NCBI RefSeq assembly: GCF_000949135.2
Contig: NZ_JTAN02000017.1
Coordinates: 186,001-250,000, forward strand
DNA: 64,000 bases
DNA from: Burkholderia sp. USMB20
Lineage (GTDB): Bacteria > Pseudomonadota > Gammaproteobacteria > Burkholderiales > Burkholderiaceae
Direction of reading: 5' to 3'
In this document: piece by piece, positions 44,712 through 53,985 of the stretch
Numbering within the stretch: the stretch's first letter is position 1
Layout of the letters: each line of letters starts with the position of its first letter
The notes under the pieces: model-generated
The model's input: the letters and a program-made list of their open reading frames with translations, nothing else
Told to the model about the DNA's origin: nothing
The model's database searches: none
Program-made: the position numbers and the translations under genes

Positions 44712-45513
44712 CCGCGTCGTTGTCCTCGTGGTCCGCGCCGGCGCACCGCTCGCGGCCGGCCTGCTGCTCGCCAGCGCGGCGTGGGCAGGAGGCGGGATGA
44801 CGGGCGGTGCGACCGAGATCACGCAATTGATGAACCACGCTGAACTCGTCTCGTCCGTCGCACAGCAGGCGCAGATGGTCGAACAGAATGTCCAGGCGCA
44901 GATCACGCGCCTGCAGCAGTACGTGACGATGGTGCAGAACCTGAAACAGGTACCTGCGTCCCTGATCGACCAGACGATTGCGCCGTACCGCACGCAGATC
45001 GCCAGCTTCCAGTCGCTGTCCACCGCCATTACGCAGCTACAGCAGGCCACCTCGGCCACGAATGGGCTTTTCGGACGCAGCCTCGCGGAAATGAACACGA
45101 CCGGCATGTCGCCCGCGCAATGGTTGTCCGCCTATACCTCGCTCGCCTCGACCCGCGGTGGGATCTATCAGCAGCAGCTGACCCAGGACATGCAGAACCT
45201 CGACACGCTGGCCGCCCGCGCGCAGAACCTGCAAAAGATCCAGTCGCAGATCCCGAACGTTGGGGGCACCGTGCAGGGCCTCCAGATGCTGAACCAGCAG
45301 TCCAACGTGCTCGCGGGCGAGATGGTCGACCTGCACGCGCTCATGCAGCGACAGGTCGCGCAGCAGATGCAGGACCGCGCCGCTCAGGCGCAGGCCCAGG
45401 GCATTGCGGCGCAGCTCGCCGCCGCCCGCGCCGCGGCGATGGGACAGGTCAACCAGCAGGAACAGCAGACAACGCAGGGCGCACCGGATTTCGACCTGCT
45501 GCAGGACCAGTGA
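44704..45513 (+). CDS. trbJ: TrbJ/VirB5-like minor pilus protein
   Basis: ATG 44704 gives 269 residues with a signal peptide (MRNRVVVLVVRAGAPLAAGLLLASAAWA). The mature protein is Gln/Ala-rich and helical: TEITQLMNHAELVSSVAQQAQMVEQNVQAQITRLQQY near the start and QRQVAQQMQDRAAQAQAQGIAAQ near the end. This is characteristic of TrbJ. It is exported to the periplasm and the pilus tip. Confidence 0.87.
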   Translation: MRNRVVVLVVRAGAPLAAGLLLASAAWAGGGMTGGATEITQLMNHAELVSSVAQQAQMVEQNVQAQITRLQQYVTMVQNLKQVPASLIDQTIAPYRTQIASFQSLSTAITQLQQATSATNGLFGRSLAEMNTTGMSPAQWLSAYTSLASTRGGIYQQQLTQDMQNLDTLAARAQNLQKIQSQIPNVGGTVQGLQMLNQQSNVLAGEMVDLHALMQRQVAQQMQDRAAQAQAQGIAAQLAAARAAAMGQVNQQEQQTTQGAPDFDLLQDQ

Positions 45514-45528
45514 TCCGGGAGACCGACC

Positions 45529-45813
45529 GTGCTACTGCGCTGGCTGATCCGCTCGCTCTGCAGAACTCCCGCCGAACTGCGGGTCGTCCTGACGGGAATC
45601 CGTACTTACCGGCTGCGCCGCCAACGACCTGATGAAAAACGCGCGGCGCAGTGGAAGTTCGACCGGCGGATCACGCGCAACGTGCGTCTGTCGTTGCTAA
45701 CGGGCCTGCTTATCGTACAGACCGACAGCCCGCAGGTCTTTGCGGCCGGCTGGATTGCCCTGCCGCTCGCTGCCCTGCTGGCACTGGCGCGCGTCGCAGG
45801 CGTGCTGCGTTGA
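45529..45813 (+). CDS. small membrane protein at the trbK position
   Basis: GTG 45529 with GGGAG upstream gives 94 residues. The first half is basic (IRTYRLRRQRPDEKRAAQWKFDRR) and the second half has one or two hydrophobic segments. In RP4 the gene between trbJ and trbL is trbK, which encodes the entry-exclusion lipoprotein. This one has no lipobox, so it is only positionally equivalent. Its function is unknown. Confidence 0.62.
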   Translation: MLLRWLIRSLCRTPAELRVVLTGIRTYRLRRQRPDEKRAAQWKFDRRITRNVRLSLLTGLLIVQTDSPQVFAAGWIALPLAALLALARVAGVLR

Positions 45814-45842
45814 TCACTTGCGCAATGTGCGGAATCTGAGTC

Positions 45843-46871
45843 ATGAACGACGTCATCTCGGTACTGAACGCGCTGTTCACAGCCATGCAGGCAAAGGGAA
45901 CAAGCCTGCAGACGCTGTTTGTCTCCGATGGCCAGGATCTGCTTGCAGCCCTGGGACTGGTCATGGCGACGTGGCACGTGTTTCTGTGGCTGCTTGAAGG
46001 CGACTTCCCAGGCTTCTTCGCGAACCTGTTCCGACATCTGATCAAGTGCGCCGTCATCCTCGTGATGCTCACGGCCTGGAGCGGCACCGTTCACAGCTAT
46101 TTCGTCGACAACATGCAGACGATGGCCTCACGCGTCTCGGGCGGCGAAGGCAATCCGGGCGACCTCCTACGCGCCCTCGTCAATGCCGCGTCGACCATCA
46201 TGCAGGGCGTGCGCACTCAGGCGGCGCAGGTGTGTCAGGAAGTACCGGACGTCACCCCCGAAGGCGTCGTCATTCCCAACAGCGAACATCAGGAGTGCGG
46301 GGCGACGAGCGATAACGGCGCCGACTCGGCCGGCCTGAGTTCGATCTGGACGCTCATAAAGAACCTGCCATTGATCCTGCTCGCGTTCCTTGCGAAGGCG
46401 CTCGCGATCGCCGCGATCGTGCTGATGACGCTGATCTTCGTGGTGGTCGTGCAGTTCGGCTCGTTCCTGCTCGACATCGCGTTCTGCCTGGGGCCCGTGC
46501 TGATTCCCTGGTATGTACTGCCGGCAGGCGAATTCCTGTTCGACGGATGGCTGCGCTTCACGATCTCGGCGGGCCTGTTCAAGGTCGTGGCCTGGCTGAT
46601 GATGGCGATCGTCGAGAGTGGCGCGTTGCCCGGCATTCAGGGACTTGTGCAACAGGCTGCTGCACAGAGCGGCACGCAAAGCGACGCGTATTACGCGACG
46701 AACTACCTCGCGATGCTGGCGCTCGCACTCGTCTGCGGCGTCGGGGCTTTCATGATGTGGCAGGTGCCGGATATCGCCAAATCGCTTGTCTCAGGCGGCG
46801 CCGGCGGCGGCTTGCGCGGCTTTGGGAAAGGCGTCATGGGGAACAAGCTGACGCCTAACGTATTGAAGTGA
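45843..46871 (+). CDS. trbL: TrbL/VirB6-like polytopic channel protein
   Basis: This 342-residue protein has about six membrane helices: residues 35-55, 62-80, 175-215, 225-245 and others. VQFGSFLLDIAFCLGPVLIPWYVLPAGEFLFDGWLRFTISAGLFKVVAWLMMAI is the core typical of TrbL/VirB6. The C terminus is Gly-rich (SGGAGGGLRGFGKGV). It forms the inner-membrane part of the DNA path. The next gene in the operon is 345 bp away because a small opposite-strand gene lies between. Confidence 0.86.
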   Translation: MNDVISVLNALFTAMQAKGTSLQTLFVSDGQDLLAALGLVMATWHVFLWLLEGDFPGFFANLFRHLIKCAVILVMLTAWSGTVHSYFVDNMQTMASRVSGGEGNPGDLLRALVNAASTIMQGVRTQAAQVCQEVPDVTPEGVVIPNSEHQECGATSDNGADSAGLSSIWTLIKNLPLILLAFLAKALAIAAIVLMTLIFVVVVQFGSFLLDIAFCLGPVLIPWYVLPAGEFLFDGWLRFTISAGLFKVVAWLMMAIVESGALPGIQGLVQQAAAQSGTQSDAYYATNYLAMLALALVCGVGAFMMWQVPDIAKSLVSGGAGGGLRGFGKGVMGNKLTPNVLK

Positions 46872-46873
46872 GA

Positions 46874-47140
46874 TTAGTGATGCCGACTTTCGTTTTGATG
46901 GCTCGCGTAGTACGCATTCCAGGAAGCATCGGCATCTTTGAGATGTTGCTCGTCGGCCTCGCGAGACTGCTGCCTATCTCTTGGCGTCCGACCAAGTGCT
47001 GCCCACGCGAGAAAGACCACCGCGCCCGCGAGCATCATCGCGACGCCGAAATGCTGCACGCCGACCTGGTAAAGGACGAACGCCGCGAACACGAGAACCG
47101 GCAATACGAAATACAGCAGGATGATTTTGAGTCGGGCCAT
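46874..47140 (-). CDS. opposite-strand small membrane protein inside the trb operon
   Basis: ATG 47140 (GAGG 8 nt upstream on the minus strand) gives 88 residues. It starts MARLKIILLYFVLPVLVFAAFVLYQVGVQHFG, then has a second helix MMLAGAVVFLAWAALG and a charged tail ending HQNESRHH. It ends 3 bp from the trbL stop. The plus strand has no competing gene here. Codon use is good, so I believe it is real. Its placement and size suit an entry-exclusion or transfer-control protein, but this is inference. Confidence 0.6.
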   Translation of the reverse strand: MARLKIILLYFVLPVLVFAAFVLYQVGVQHFGVAMMLAGAVVFLAWAALGRTPRDRQQSREADEQHLKDADASWNAYYASHQNESRHH

Positions 47141-47215
47141 GGCTGCACCCTCGCAGCTTGTGAACTGGGTCCCAGTGTAGCACCGCTGGCTCTGGCCCGC
47201 GCGGAGGCATGACCG

Positions 47216-47959
47216 ATGCAAAAGCAACCGCCTCCATCGATTTCACCACGTGCTGCCTCTGCCGCCGATCTCCGAGCCCCGCCCCATACCGGAGAAGCGG
47301 TCGCCGCCTGGTTCGCGGCGTTCCAGAAACCAATCTGGGAAAAGCGGCTCGCGATCAAGGTCGCGCTGGGCTTCGCACTCATCGCCACCGGCGAATGCGC
47401 CGCCCTGATCGTCCAGAGCATGCACAGCGGCCCGCGCCCCTATTTCGTCGAACATGATGAGAAAACCGGTGCCGTTTGGGTGTCCGATCGCTACGCCGAG
47501 ACCTGGTCCGCCACGGCGGCCAACAAGCGCTATTTCCTCGTCAAATGGGCTTCGCGCGTTTTCACAGTCGAGGCGGACAGCCAGGACACGCTCACACGAC
47601 AGATCCCCGCTGCCGTCAGTTGGACGTCGGGCGCGGCGACACGGGAGCTCGAAACCTACATCACGGTAACCGATCCGGTCGCCCAGCGCGTCGTACAGAC
47701 ACCTGGTCTCACTCGCGAATTCGTCGAAAACTCGACGTCGTTCTCGCCCGACGGGCAGGTCGCGTACCTGATCTTCACGCTGATCGAAAGCGTGAACGGC
47801 AAGCCCGCGGCGCCCCGCCAGATGCTGCTCACCATCAGTTTCCTGCTTGCCCCCGAGACGCTGAAGCCCGGCGAAGAAAAGGACAACCCGATCGGGCTGC
47901 GCATCACTCACTTCAGCATCACGCCGTACCTTGGCGTCAATCCCGGAGCGAATCCATGA
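47216..47959 (+). CDS. trbF: TrbF/VirB8-like inner-membrane channel protein
   Basis: This 247-residue protein has a short cytoplasmic N terminus, one membrane helix (LAIKVALGFALIATGECAALIV, about 40-62) and a periplasmic NTF2-like VirB8 domain (KRYFLVKWASRVFTVEADSQDT, then YLIFTLIESVNGKP). A GGAGG site precedes ATG 47216. The stop overlaps trbG as ATGA. It links the inner-membrane complex with TrbG and TrbI. Confidence 0.88.
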   Translation: MQKQPPPSISPRAASAADLRAPPHTGEAVAAWFAAFQKPIWEKRLAIKVALGFALIATGECAALIVQSMHSGPRPYFVEHDEKTGAVWVSDRYAETWSATAANKRYFLVKWASRVFTVEADSQDTLTRQIPAAVSWTSGAATRELETYITVTDPVAQRVVQTPGLTREFVENSTSFSPDGQVAYLIFTLIESVNGKPAAPRQMLLTISFLLAPETLKPGEEKDNPIGLRITHFSITPYLGVNPGANP

Positions 47960-48984
47960 ACGTCATCGCGTACGCAACGTGTCTTGCGATGCTCTGTGCT
48001 GCGAACATCGCGACCGCATACGGGCAATCGCCCGCGCCCTCACCGGTTCCATCGTCGCCACTGCCGTCAGGTGCGCCATCCGTGGTGAGTAGGCACACGA
48101 AGACCGGCACCTCGGGTCCAGTGACATCGTCCCTGCGGAATCGGCGACATTCTGCGCCGAGTCAGCCAATCAACGGTCCGTATGCGTCGCCTGACGCCAC
48201 GTCGCTCGTTGTCTACGACTACGACCCGGACTATCTTTACCCGATCCTCGTGCGGACTAGTCAGGAAACGCATTTGGTTTTTGCGCCAGACGAGGAAGTG
48301 GTCGGGGTCTATCTGTCCGACACCGGCAAGCGCTGGCTGGAACATACGGCCCTCACCAAGCGCGACGTGTTCATCGAGGCACGCTTACCCGGTCTCGAGA
48401 ATGCCGCGACCATCATCACGTCACGCCGGCGCTATGAACTGGACTTGCGCTCGTCCGATGATGGCAAGACGTATCAGCGGGTTTCCTGGCATTACCTCGA
48501 CACGGATGCCAAAGCCTCGTCCGGTCAGGCCTCGCCGTTCGGCATCGAATACCCGGGCAACGTGCCGCATGCAGACGGGCACAATGAAGACGACGTTGCG
48601 CCGGCCAGCGGATCATCATCGTCACACTCGCCCCCTGGCAGTCCTCACATCATGCTCGACCGCGCGAATTTCGATTACCGCATCGAAGGCAGTGCACCGT
48701 TCGCGCCTGTCATCGTTTTCGACGACGGACGGTTCACGTATCTCCAGTTCCCGCATCAGGCGGAGCTTCCTGCGATCCTGTTGATGGATGAAAAGGGCGA
48801 AGCCGAAATCGCGAACTTCATTCCGCTTGGCAACGACTTCTACGAAGTGCAGCAGACGGCGACCTACGGGCTGCTGCTCAAGCGCGGCAGGCAGGAAGTG
48901 CGGATCTTCAACGGTCGGGGCAAAGGTTGCGGGATTTTCGGCTGCGACGCCGCGCAGATGAAGAACATCTACGGGAAGCCCTGA
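47956..48984 (+). CDS. trbG: TrbG/VirB9-like outer-membrane-complex protein
   Basis: ATG 47956 gives 342 residues with a signal peptide (MNVIAYATCLAMLCAANIATAYG) and a low-complexity Pro/Ser stretch. The VirB9 N-terminal domain is at about 75-180. The C-terminal domain is at about 235-340: FDYRIEGSAPFAPVIVFDDGRFTYLQFP, PAILLMDEKGEAEI and EVRIFNGRGK. It forms the outer-membrane core with TrbI. Its C-terminal domain is echoed in the small protein at 50333-50761. Confidence 0.89.
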   Translation: MNVIAYATCLAMLCAANIATAYGQSPAPSPVPSSPLPSGAPSVVSRHTKTGTSGPVTSSLRNRRHSAPSQPINGPYASPDATSLVVYDYDPDYLYPILVRTSQETHLVFAPDEEVVGVYLSDTGKRWLEHTALTKRDVFIEARLPGLENAATIITSRRRYELDLRSSDDGKTYQRVSWHYLDTDAKASSGQASPFGIEYPGNVPHADGHNEDDVAPASGSSSSHSPPGSPHIMLDRANFDYRIEGSAPFAPVIVFDDGRFTYLQFPHQAELPAILLMDEKGEAEIANFIPLGNDFYEVQQTATYGLLLKRGRQEVRIFNGRGKGCGIFGCDAAQMKNIYGKP

Positions 48985-48986
48985 TC

Positions 48987-50336
48987 ATGGCCGCCCCGCA
49001 ACCCAACGGTCGCAGGCCGCCACCCCTGACGCCGGAGCCACCGCGGCTCACGCGCATCCGGCGCAACCTCGCGAAAGTGCTTGTCATCGCCCTCTTCTCC
49101 GCGCTGCTCGCGATCGTGCTCGTGCGCGCGCTGTCCCACCCTCATGAGACTGCTGCCGAGCGGCGGCAGCGTGAACAGCTCGAGGCCGCTGCGCGGCAGC
49201 CGAAGGCGTCGGCAGACGCACTGCGCAAGCGCCTGGAAGATCAGCACACGCTCGCACTGGCCCGCGCGGCAAGTGCTGCATCGGCCGAAAGCGCGCCACT
49301 GGGCGGCACGCCGCTCGACGGCATTCCGAAGGGCGCGCCGGGTGATGATACCGGCCCACTGCCTCGTGAGTATCGCTCGCCGGGGCGGACGGCATCTGCC
49401 ACTGATGCAGACCGGCTCGCGCTGCAACGACAGATCGAAGCCATGCAGAGCCAGTCGCTTGTCGCCTATGAAGATACGGCGAGTAGTACCAGCCGGACAT
49501 CGGGCGAGAACGCTAGCGGCCCAGCACTCGATCGCATGGCGGAAAGCCTCACGAGGCTCGCTGGCGAATCGACGGCCAGTGCGCACGCAAATGCCGAACG
49601 CGATCCGGCAACCGGGTCGACGATGCCGCTGCCGACAAGCGCCGCAACCGCCAATGCCCGGCATAACGCCGACTGGCTGAAGCAGCAGTCGAACGTGGCT
49701 GACGACGAAAAGCCGCTGGTTCCCATACCGATCGACTCGCCCTACATGGTCATGGGCGGCACGCCCATTCCCACGGTCATCCTGCAGGGCGCAAAAAGCG
49801 ACATGCCCGGCACCTTCCGCGCGATGGTTGATCGCGACATCTACGACAGTATTGATGGCAGTTGCAAACTAATTCCGAAAGGCACGCGCATTCTCGGCCG
49901 GACCAGCAACGACGTGGCGATCGGTCAGGACCTGATGCTGATGGCCGCCACACGGATGATCTTTCGCCACGCCTCGATGCGCCTCGACGGTCTCTCAGGC
50001 AACGATCCCGATGGCGAGGCCGGCGTGAGCGCCGACGTCAACAACCACTTCTTCAAAATCTTCGGATCGACTTTCCTGATTGCCGGCGTGGCTGCGTGGA
50101 TCGGTCACAACCAGAACCAGTCGAGCGGCACCACGATCAACATCAACGGCGGTGCGTCGGCCGATCTGTCGTCGGCGACGGCCCAGTCGCTCTCGCAGAC
50201 GACGCAGACCATCCTTCAACGCAACATGAACATCCAGCCGACGCTGCGGCTCGAGCCCGGTCAGCGCATCACGTTCATCACGCAACGCGACATGATGTTG
50301 CCGCCCAATGTCACCGACGGGAGCTGCAATCGATGA
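48987..50336 (+). CDS. trbI: TrbI/VirB10-like channel protein
   Basis: ATG 48987 gives 449 residues. There is one membrane helix (VLVIALFSALLAIVLVRAL, about 30-50), then a long Ala/Pro/Arg-rich periplasmic linker. The VirB10 C-terminal barrel follows: ILQGAKSDMPGTFRAMVDRDIYDSIDGSCKLIPKGTRILG, then DVNNHFFKIFGSTFLIAGVAAWIG as the antenna, and ending PGQRITFITQRDMML. It spans both membranes. Confidence 0.92.
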   Translation: MAAPQPNGRRPPPLTPEPPRLTRIRRNLAKVLVIALFSALLAIVLVRALSHPHETAAERRQREQLEAAARQPKASADALRKRLEDQHTLALARAASAASAESAPLGGTPLDGIPKGAPGDDTGPLPREYRSPGRTASATDADRLALQRQIEAMQSQSLVAYEDTASSTSRTSGENASGPALDRMAESLTRLAGESTASAHANAERDPATGSTMPLPTSAATANARHNADWLKQQSNVADDEKPLVPIPIDSPYMVMGGTPIPTVILQGAKSDMPGTFRAMVDRDIYDSIDGSCKLIPKGTRILGRTSNDVAIGQDLMLMAATRMIFRHASMRLDGLSGNDPDGEAGVSADVNNHFFKIFGSTFLIAGVAAWIGHNQNQSSGTTININGGASADLSSATAQSLSQTTQTILQRNMNIQPTLRLEPGQRITFITQRDMMLPPNVTDGSCNR

Positions 50337-50761
50337 AACATTCCGCCTCTGCCGTACTGTCTGCCTCGCTGCTGGTTGTCGGCTGCGTGCTGCAGTCGGC
50401 CTGCGCCGAGCCGCCGGCCGCGACAGCGCCGGTGTACGACTTTGACTGGCGTCTGGATGGTGCGGCCGACGTCCGGCCGTATCAGGTGTTCGATGACGGC
50501 CAGAAGATCTATCTGCAGTTCGCCGAACCGAAGCGGGTGCCAGCCATCCTCGCCGACACCCCAGGCGGCCTCGTGCTGCTGCACTGGCGGCCCGATCCAC
50601 CCTACATCATCATCGACCAGATGGAACGCGCGCTGGTGTTTCGCGCCGGCGCTGCCGAGGCGCGTGCGGTGCGCGATTCGTCCGGCGAGCCGCCCCATAG
50701 TGCCCATTTTGGTGCAGCCGTACCGCGCAGTACGACTCATACGGGCGCCGCAGCGCAATGA
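50333..50761 (+). CDS. small exported VirB9-like protein (candidate VirB7 substitute)
   Basis: ATG 50333 overlaps the trbI stop. The product has 142 residues. The signal peptide MKHSASAVLSASLLVVGC offers a possible lipobox (VVGC, Cys18), though cleavage after SACA is an alternative. The mature part YDFDWRLDGAADVRPYQVFDDGQKIYLQFAEPKRVPAIL matches the VirB9/CagX C-terminal domain and resembles trbG residues from 235 on. No separate VirB7 lipoprotein is otherwise present, so this protein may stabilise the outer-membrane core. The tail is low complexity. It is the last gene of the operon. Confidence 0.72.
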   Translation: MKHSASAVLSASLLVVGCVLQSACAEPPAATAPVYDFDWRLDGAADVRPYQVFDDGQKIYLQFAEPKRVPAILADTPGGLVLLHWRPDPPYIIIDQMERALVFRAGAAEARAVRDSSGEPPHSAHFGAAVPRSTTHTGAAAQ

Positions 50762-50890
50762 ATCCGGCTTGTCGGTATCTCGCCGAACAAGCGGGACGTT
50801 TCGGACGACGGCCAACTGGGTTTTGTCCTCCGACGTACGTGCCGACACACTCGCGGGACAGAAAAACCGTACGCCAATGCGGGCATGAAT

Positions 50891-53731
50891 CTACACTGAT
50901 TGCCCGATCCTCGCTCTTCGGGCCAGGGTCATCTGGTTGCGGCACTTTAACGAAGGATATCGCGTGCATCCGTAGAAGGGACCATTTTTTCCCGGCCGCT
51001 GTACCATATATCCCTGCTTGCAGACGTTGCATCGGACTGGTTGTTCGTCCTTTCCCTCGAACACAACCGCCTTACCATATTCCGGCCCGAGCAGTTCCAG
51101 TACAAATCGGGACGGCTCGGTCGACGAGAGGAAAAGCGTGACCTGTTCACGGGCCCGGGTCAGCGCGACATAGAACAATCTGCGCTCCTCTGCATACTCG
51201 AAGGCCTCCCGGTTTGCAAATGACAGTCCAAGAAGCGGGTCATCTTCCATCTCCGATGGGAATGCGTACCACCCTGCCTGCAAGCTATGCACGAGCACGA
51301 AATCCGCTTCAAGCCCTTTCGATTTATGCACGGTATCGAGCGGCTTCGTCGTCTTCTTTTTTTCGTCGACCACTTTTCTGATCTGCAGCCGCGCGCTGTA
51401 CTGATCGTTCCATCGGTCAATATCCTGTTCGGTGACCACTTCCGTCGTCTCATACTGATAGCGGCCAAGAATCAGTACCGTGACGACGCGCATTTGCGAG
51501 CCGGCAAGCGTCGCAAGTTCCGCCAGCTTGTTTTCAATGCAGGCAATGAGCGAGTCCTTGTCGGCATATTCGACGATCCGTACGACCCCGACATCCTCCT
51601 TGCTTCTCGCTTGTACCGCTTTGGGAATCTGCGCGGGGTTTCTTCGGACGAAGCGCGCCGCCACGTCGCTGACACCCTGGTTGCTCCGGAAGGTCGTACT
51701 GAGGAAACGGGTCTCCGTCTTCCCGAAATGCGCCTCGAATTCACGCATGATGGAAAGGTCCGATCCGGCGAACCGGTTGATCGCCTGCCAGTCGTCGCCC
51801 ACCCCAAAAAGTACCGAATCCGGATGCCTCGCGAGAAGCGCCTTGACCAGCCGCGCGCGCCCCGGAGAAATGTCCTGAAACTCGTCGACGAGAATCACCT
51901 TGAATGGGGAGTCGGTATAACGACCGGTTTCGACGTACGTGGCCGCCAGGCCAATCATGTCGGCAAAGTCAATTGACCTTAGTTCGTGGTGCAGACGGCG
52001 CTCGTATTCCCGCCACACGGGAAACAGGAGCTCGAGAAACGCCTGTGCCCGCACCACATTGTGCTGCTTGCCCGCCTGGACTGAGAAATGGTTCTCGTCG
52101 TAGCCACTTTCTTTCGCGTGCGAAATCAGCGAATGCAGGAGCGTAACAAGATCCAGGTCCTTACGCTCCTTCAGACAGCCCTGCAGCTCCGCTTCGGCTT
52201 TCATCGCGAACGTCACGCCGTGGGATGTCAGCTCACGGCGCAGGTGGGCAAATACAGATCCATCCCTGAACTGGGCACTCGTCGTCTCAATGAGGCGGGT
52301 CCCGCAATCAGCATGCAACTTGCGCTTGCCGGCTGCCGATTTCACATAGGCGCTACCAAAAGGGGACGTTCCATCCTGGCGCAATGCAAAGTGTTCGTGA
52401 TAGAGCCTGCGGCCGTCCGCAAGCTCATAGACGAAATCCGGTTCGTACTTCGTCCAGCCATGAGAGGTCACATCGTGCTCGTATGGCGCCTCATACCGGT
52501 ATCGAACACCGTGAACATAAAGCCAGTTCGCGATCGCGAGTTCTTCGAATGACCGTACGGGCTCCCCCTGAAGCGTCGGAATACCCCATTGATCGCGGTC
52601 CTTTCTTCGCCTGCCCTTGCTCTTGATATAGGCCTCGTACGCCTCGATACTGTCGAACTCCTGTTCCGGGCCAGGCTCCCAATGGACCGCCTTGAAGAAT
52701 AGCCAGTTGCCGAGAAACTGACGGTCGTTGTTTCTCAGGTCGGCGACGATTTTCAGGACAAGCTGCCTGGTGCCGACTTCAACACGGGCTGTTCTGCCCT
52801 GAACCTCGCTGACGATTGACTTGCCTAGACTGTGGAACGTCTGGGCCGCGATTGGTATCTGAAGCCGCTGGGCCAGACGATCACGGATTTCGTCAGCAGC
52901 TTTCGCGTTGAAGGCAAGTGCTAACACTGCGTCCGCTTCGGCGTAGCCTCGCCTGATCGCGTAGCCGACCTTGGCAACGAGGGTAGAGCTCTTGCCCGAC
53001 CCGGCTGCCGCCACCAGCAGATTGCGGTCCTCGAACACGACCACGGCCTCCTGCTGCTCGGACGTCAGCTCGGATTTTTCTACATGCCTGAAAAAGTCCG
53101 CCCATTGCGGATCGGCCATTTCCCGTTTGACGAACGCCCTGTTCCAGTCGGCGATAGCCGAATGAGGCGGATCGACGATTCGGCCGAGGTCCGCGATCCG
53201 CTTGCGCGCCTTGTCATACCGGGCATCATCGAACGGCCAGATATTGAGCAACTCCGTGAACCGGGGAAGCCTGGCGATGTTCCCTGCTTCCGAATCGAGC
53301 AGGCAGCGGATGTCGTGGCCGCGAACGTAGCGATTTCGTTCGAACAGGTTTGTGGTCGCCGCATCGAGCGCCTTGATATGCGGCAACAGTTCCCCGTACT
53401 CGCGCCGCCGATCCTCTTCGAGACGCTTTTTTTGTTCTCGCTCCGCGACCAGCTTGCGCTCGGTTTCCTCGCGTGCGGCAACATGAATGACCTCTGCTGC
53501 CCGGCGTCTGGTCAACCCGGCCAGCCGGATATGCTCCCCTTGATGGTCAAACGTCAGGGTAGCCCACAACCAGCGGGCTTCAATGCGTGCGCTCTCAAGA
53601 GAAGCCGTCACGACTTGGCGTCGTTGTCCCGATACTTCGACAATTTCGCTGCGGGGTGATCCGAGAACCAGTTTCCAGCGGGATCCGCCGCCAAACAGTC
53701 GTCCCCAAACCCCGGGAGTAAATGTGGTCAT
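50891..53731 (-). CDS. UvrD/HelIV-like superfamily 1 helicase with C-terminal zinc ribbon
   Basis: This 946-residue protein has an N-terminal region (1-90) resembling the helicase IV-type NERD-less head, then a coiled coil (about 90-115). The SF1 motor has the Q-motif SELTSEQQEAVVVF and Walker A LVAAAGSGKSSTLVAK (241-249). VILVDEFQDISPGRARL is motif II, followed by VGDDWQAINRFAGSD, and DTVHKSKGLEADFVLVHSL is motif V. Inserted at about 380-470 is a segment ELAIANWLYVHGVRYRYEAPYEHD..YEPDF, which looks like a PD-(D/E)XK-type nuclease-like fold. The C terminus has a topoisomerase-type zinc ribbon (C901, C904, C922, C930). It may process DNA ends as repair or defence cargo. Confidence 0.86.
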   Translation of the reverse strand: MTTFTPGVWGRLFGGGSRWKLVLGSPRSEIVEVSGQRRQVVTASLESARIEARWLWATLTFDHQGEHIRLAGLTRRRAAEVIHVAAREETERKLVAEREQKKRLEEDRRREYGELLPHIKALDAATTNLFERNRYVRGHDIRCLLDSEAGNIARLPRFTELLNIWPFDDARYDKARKRIADLGRIVDPPHSAIADWNRAFVKREMADPQWADFFRHVEKSELTSEQQEAVVVFEDRNLLVAAAGSGKSSTLVAKVGYAIRRGYAEADAVLALAFNAKAADEIRDRLAQRLQIPIAAQTFHSLGKSIVSEVQGRTARVEVGTRQLVLKIVADLRNNDRQFLGNWLFFKAVHWEPGPEQEFDSIEAYEAYIKSKGRRRKDRDQWGIPTLQGEPVRSFEELAIANWLYVHGVRYRYEAPYEHDVTSHGWTKYEPDFVYELADGRRLYHEHFALRQDGTSPFGSAYVKSAAGKRKLHADCGTRLIETTSAQFRDGSVFAHLRRELTSHGVTFAMKAEAELQGCLKERKDLDLVTLLHSLISHAKESGYDENHFSVQAGKQHNVVRAQAFLELLFPVWREYERRLHHELRSIDFADMIGLAATYVETGRYTDSPFKVILVDEFQDISPGRARLVKALLARHPDSVLFGVGDDWQAINRFAGSDLSIMREFEAHFGKTETRFLSTTFRSNQGVSDVAARFVRRNPAQIPKAVQARSKEDVGVVRIVEYADKDSLIACIENKLAELATLAGSQMRVVTVLILGRYQYETTEVVTEQDIDRWNDQYSARLQIRKVVDEKKKTTKPLDTVHKSKGLEADFVLVHSLQAGWYAFPSEMEDDPLLGLSFANREAFEYAEERRLFYVALTRAREQVTLFLSSTEPSRFVLELLGPEYGKAVVFEGKDEQPVRCNVCKQGYMVQRPGKNGPFYGCTRYPSLKCRNQMTLARRARIGQSV

Positions 53732-53985
53732 AACCGCCCTTCTATTTCTTGTTGATGCCGACGCTAACTGGCGCCGTGTTTCGTTTTCTGCAGTTCTTGT
53801 TTATTGATCAGATGATTGCGTTGCAGCCTACACCATACTGTAGTGTTACGGTGGGAAACGGCATATCACGTCCAATGCTGGTCTCGTTGGAGAGCACGAA
53901 GCTCCGTGAGCTGCCGTGGTGTGCGCCATGCTGTTAGCCGCAGAGGCCAGGGGCGAGCGGCTGCCAACGGGCAACTGCCGGCAGC

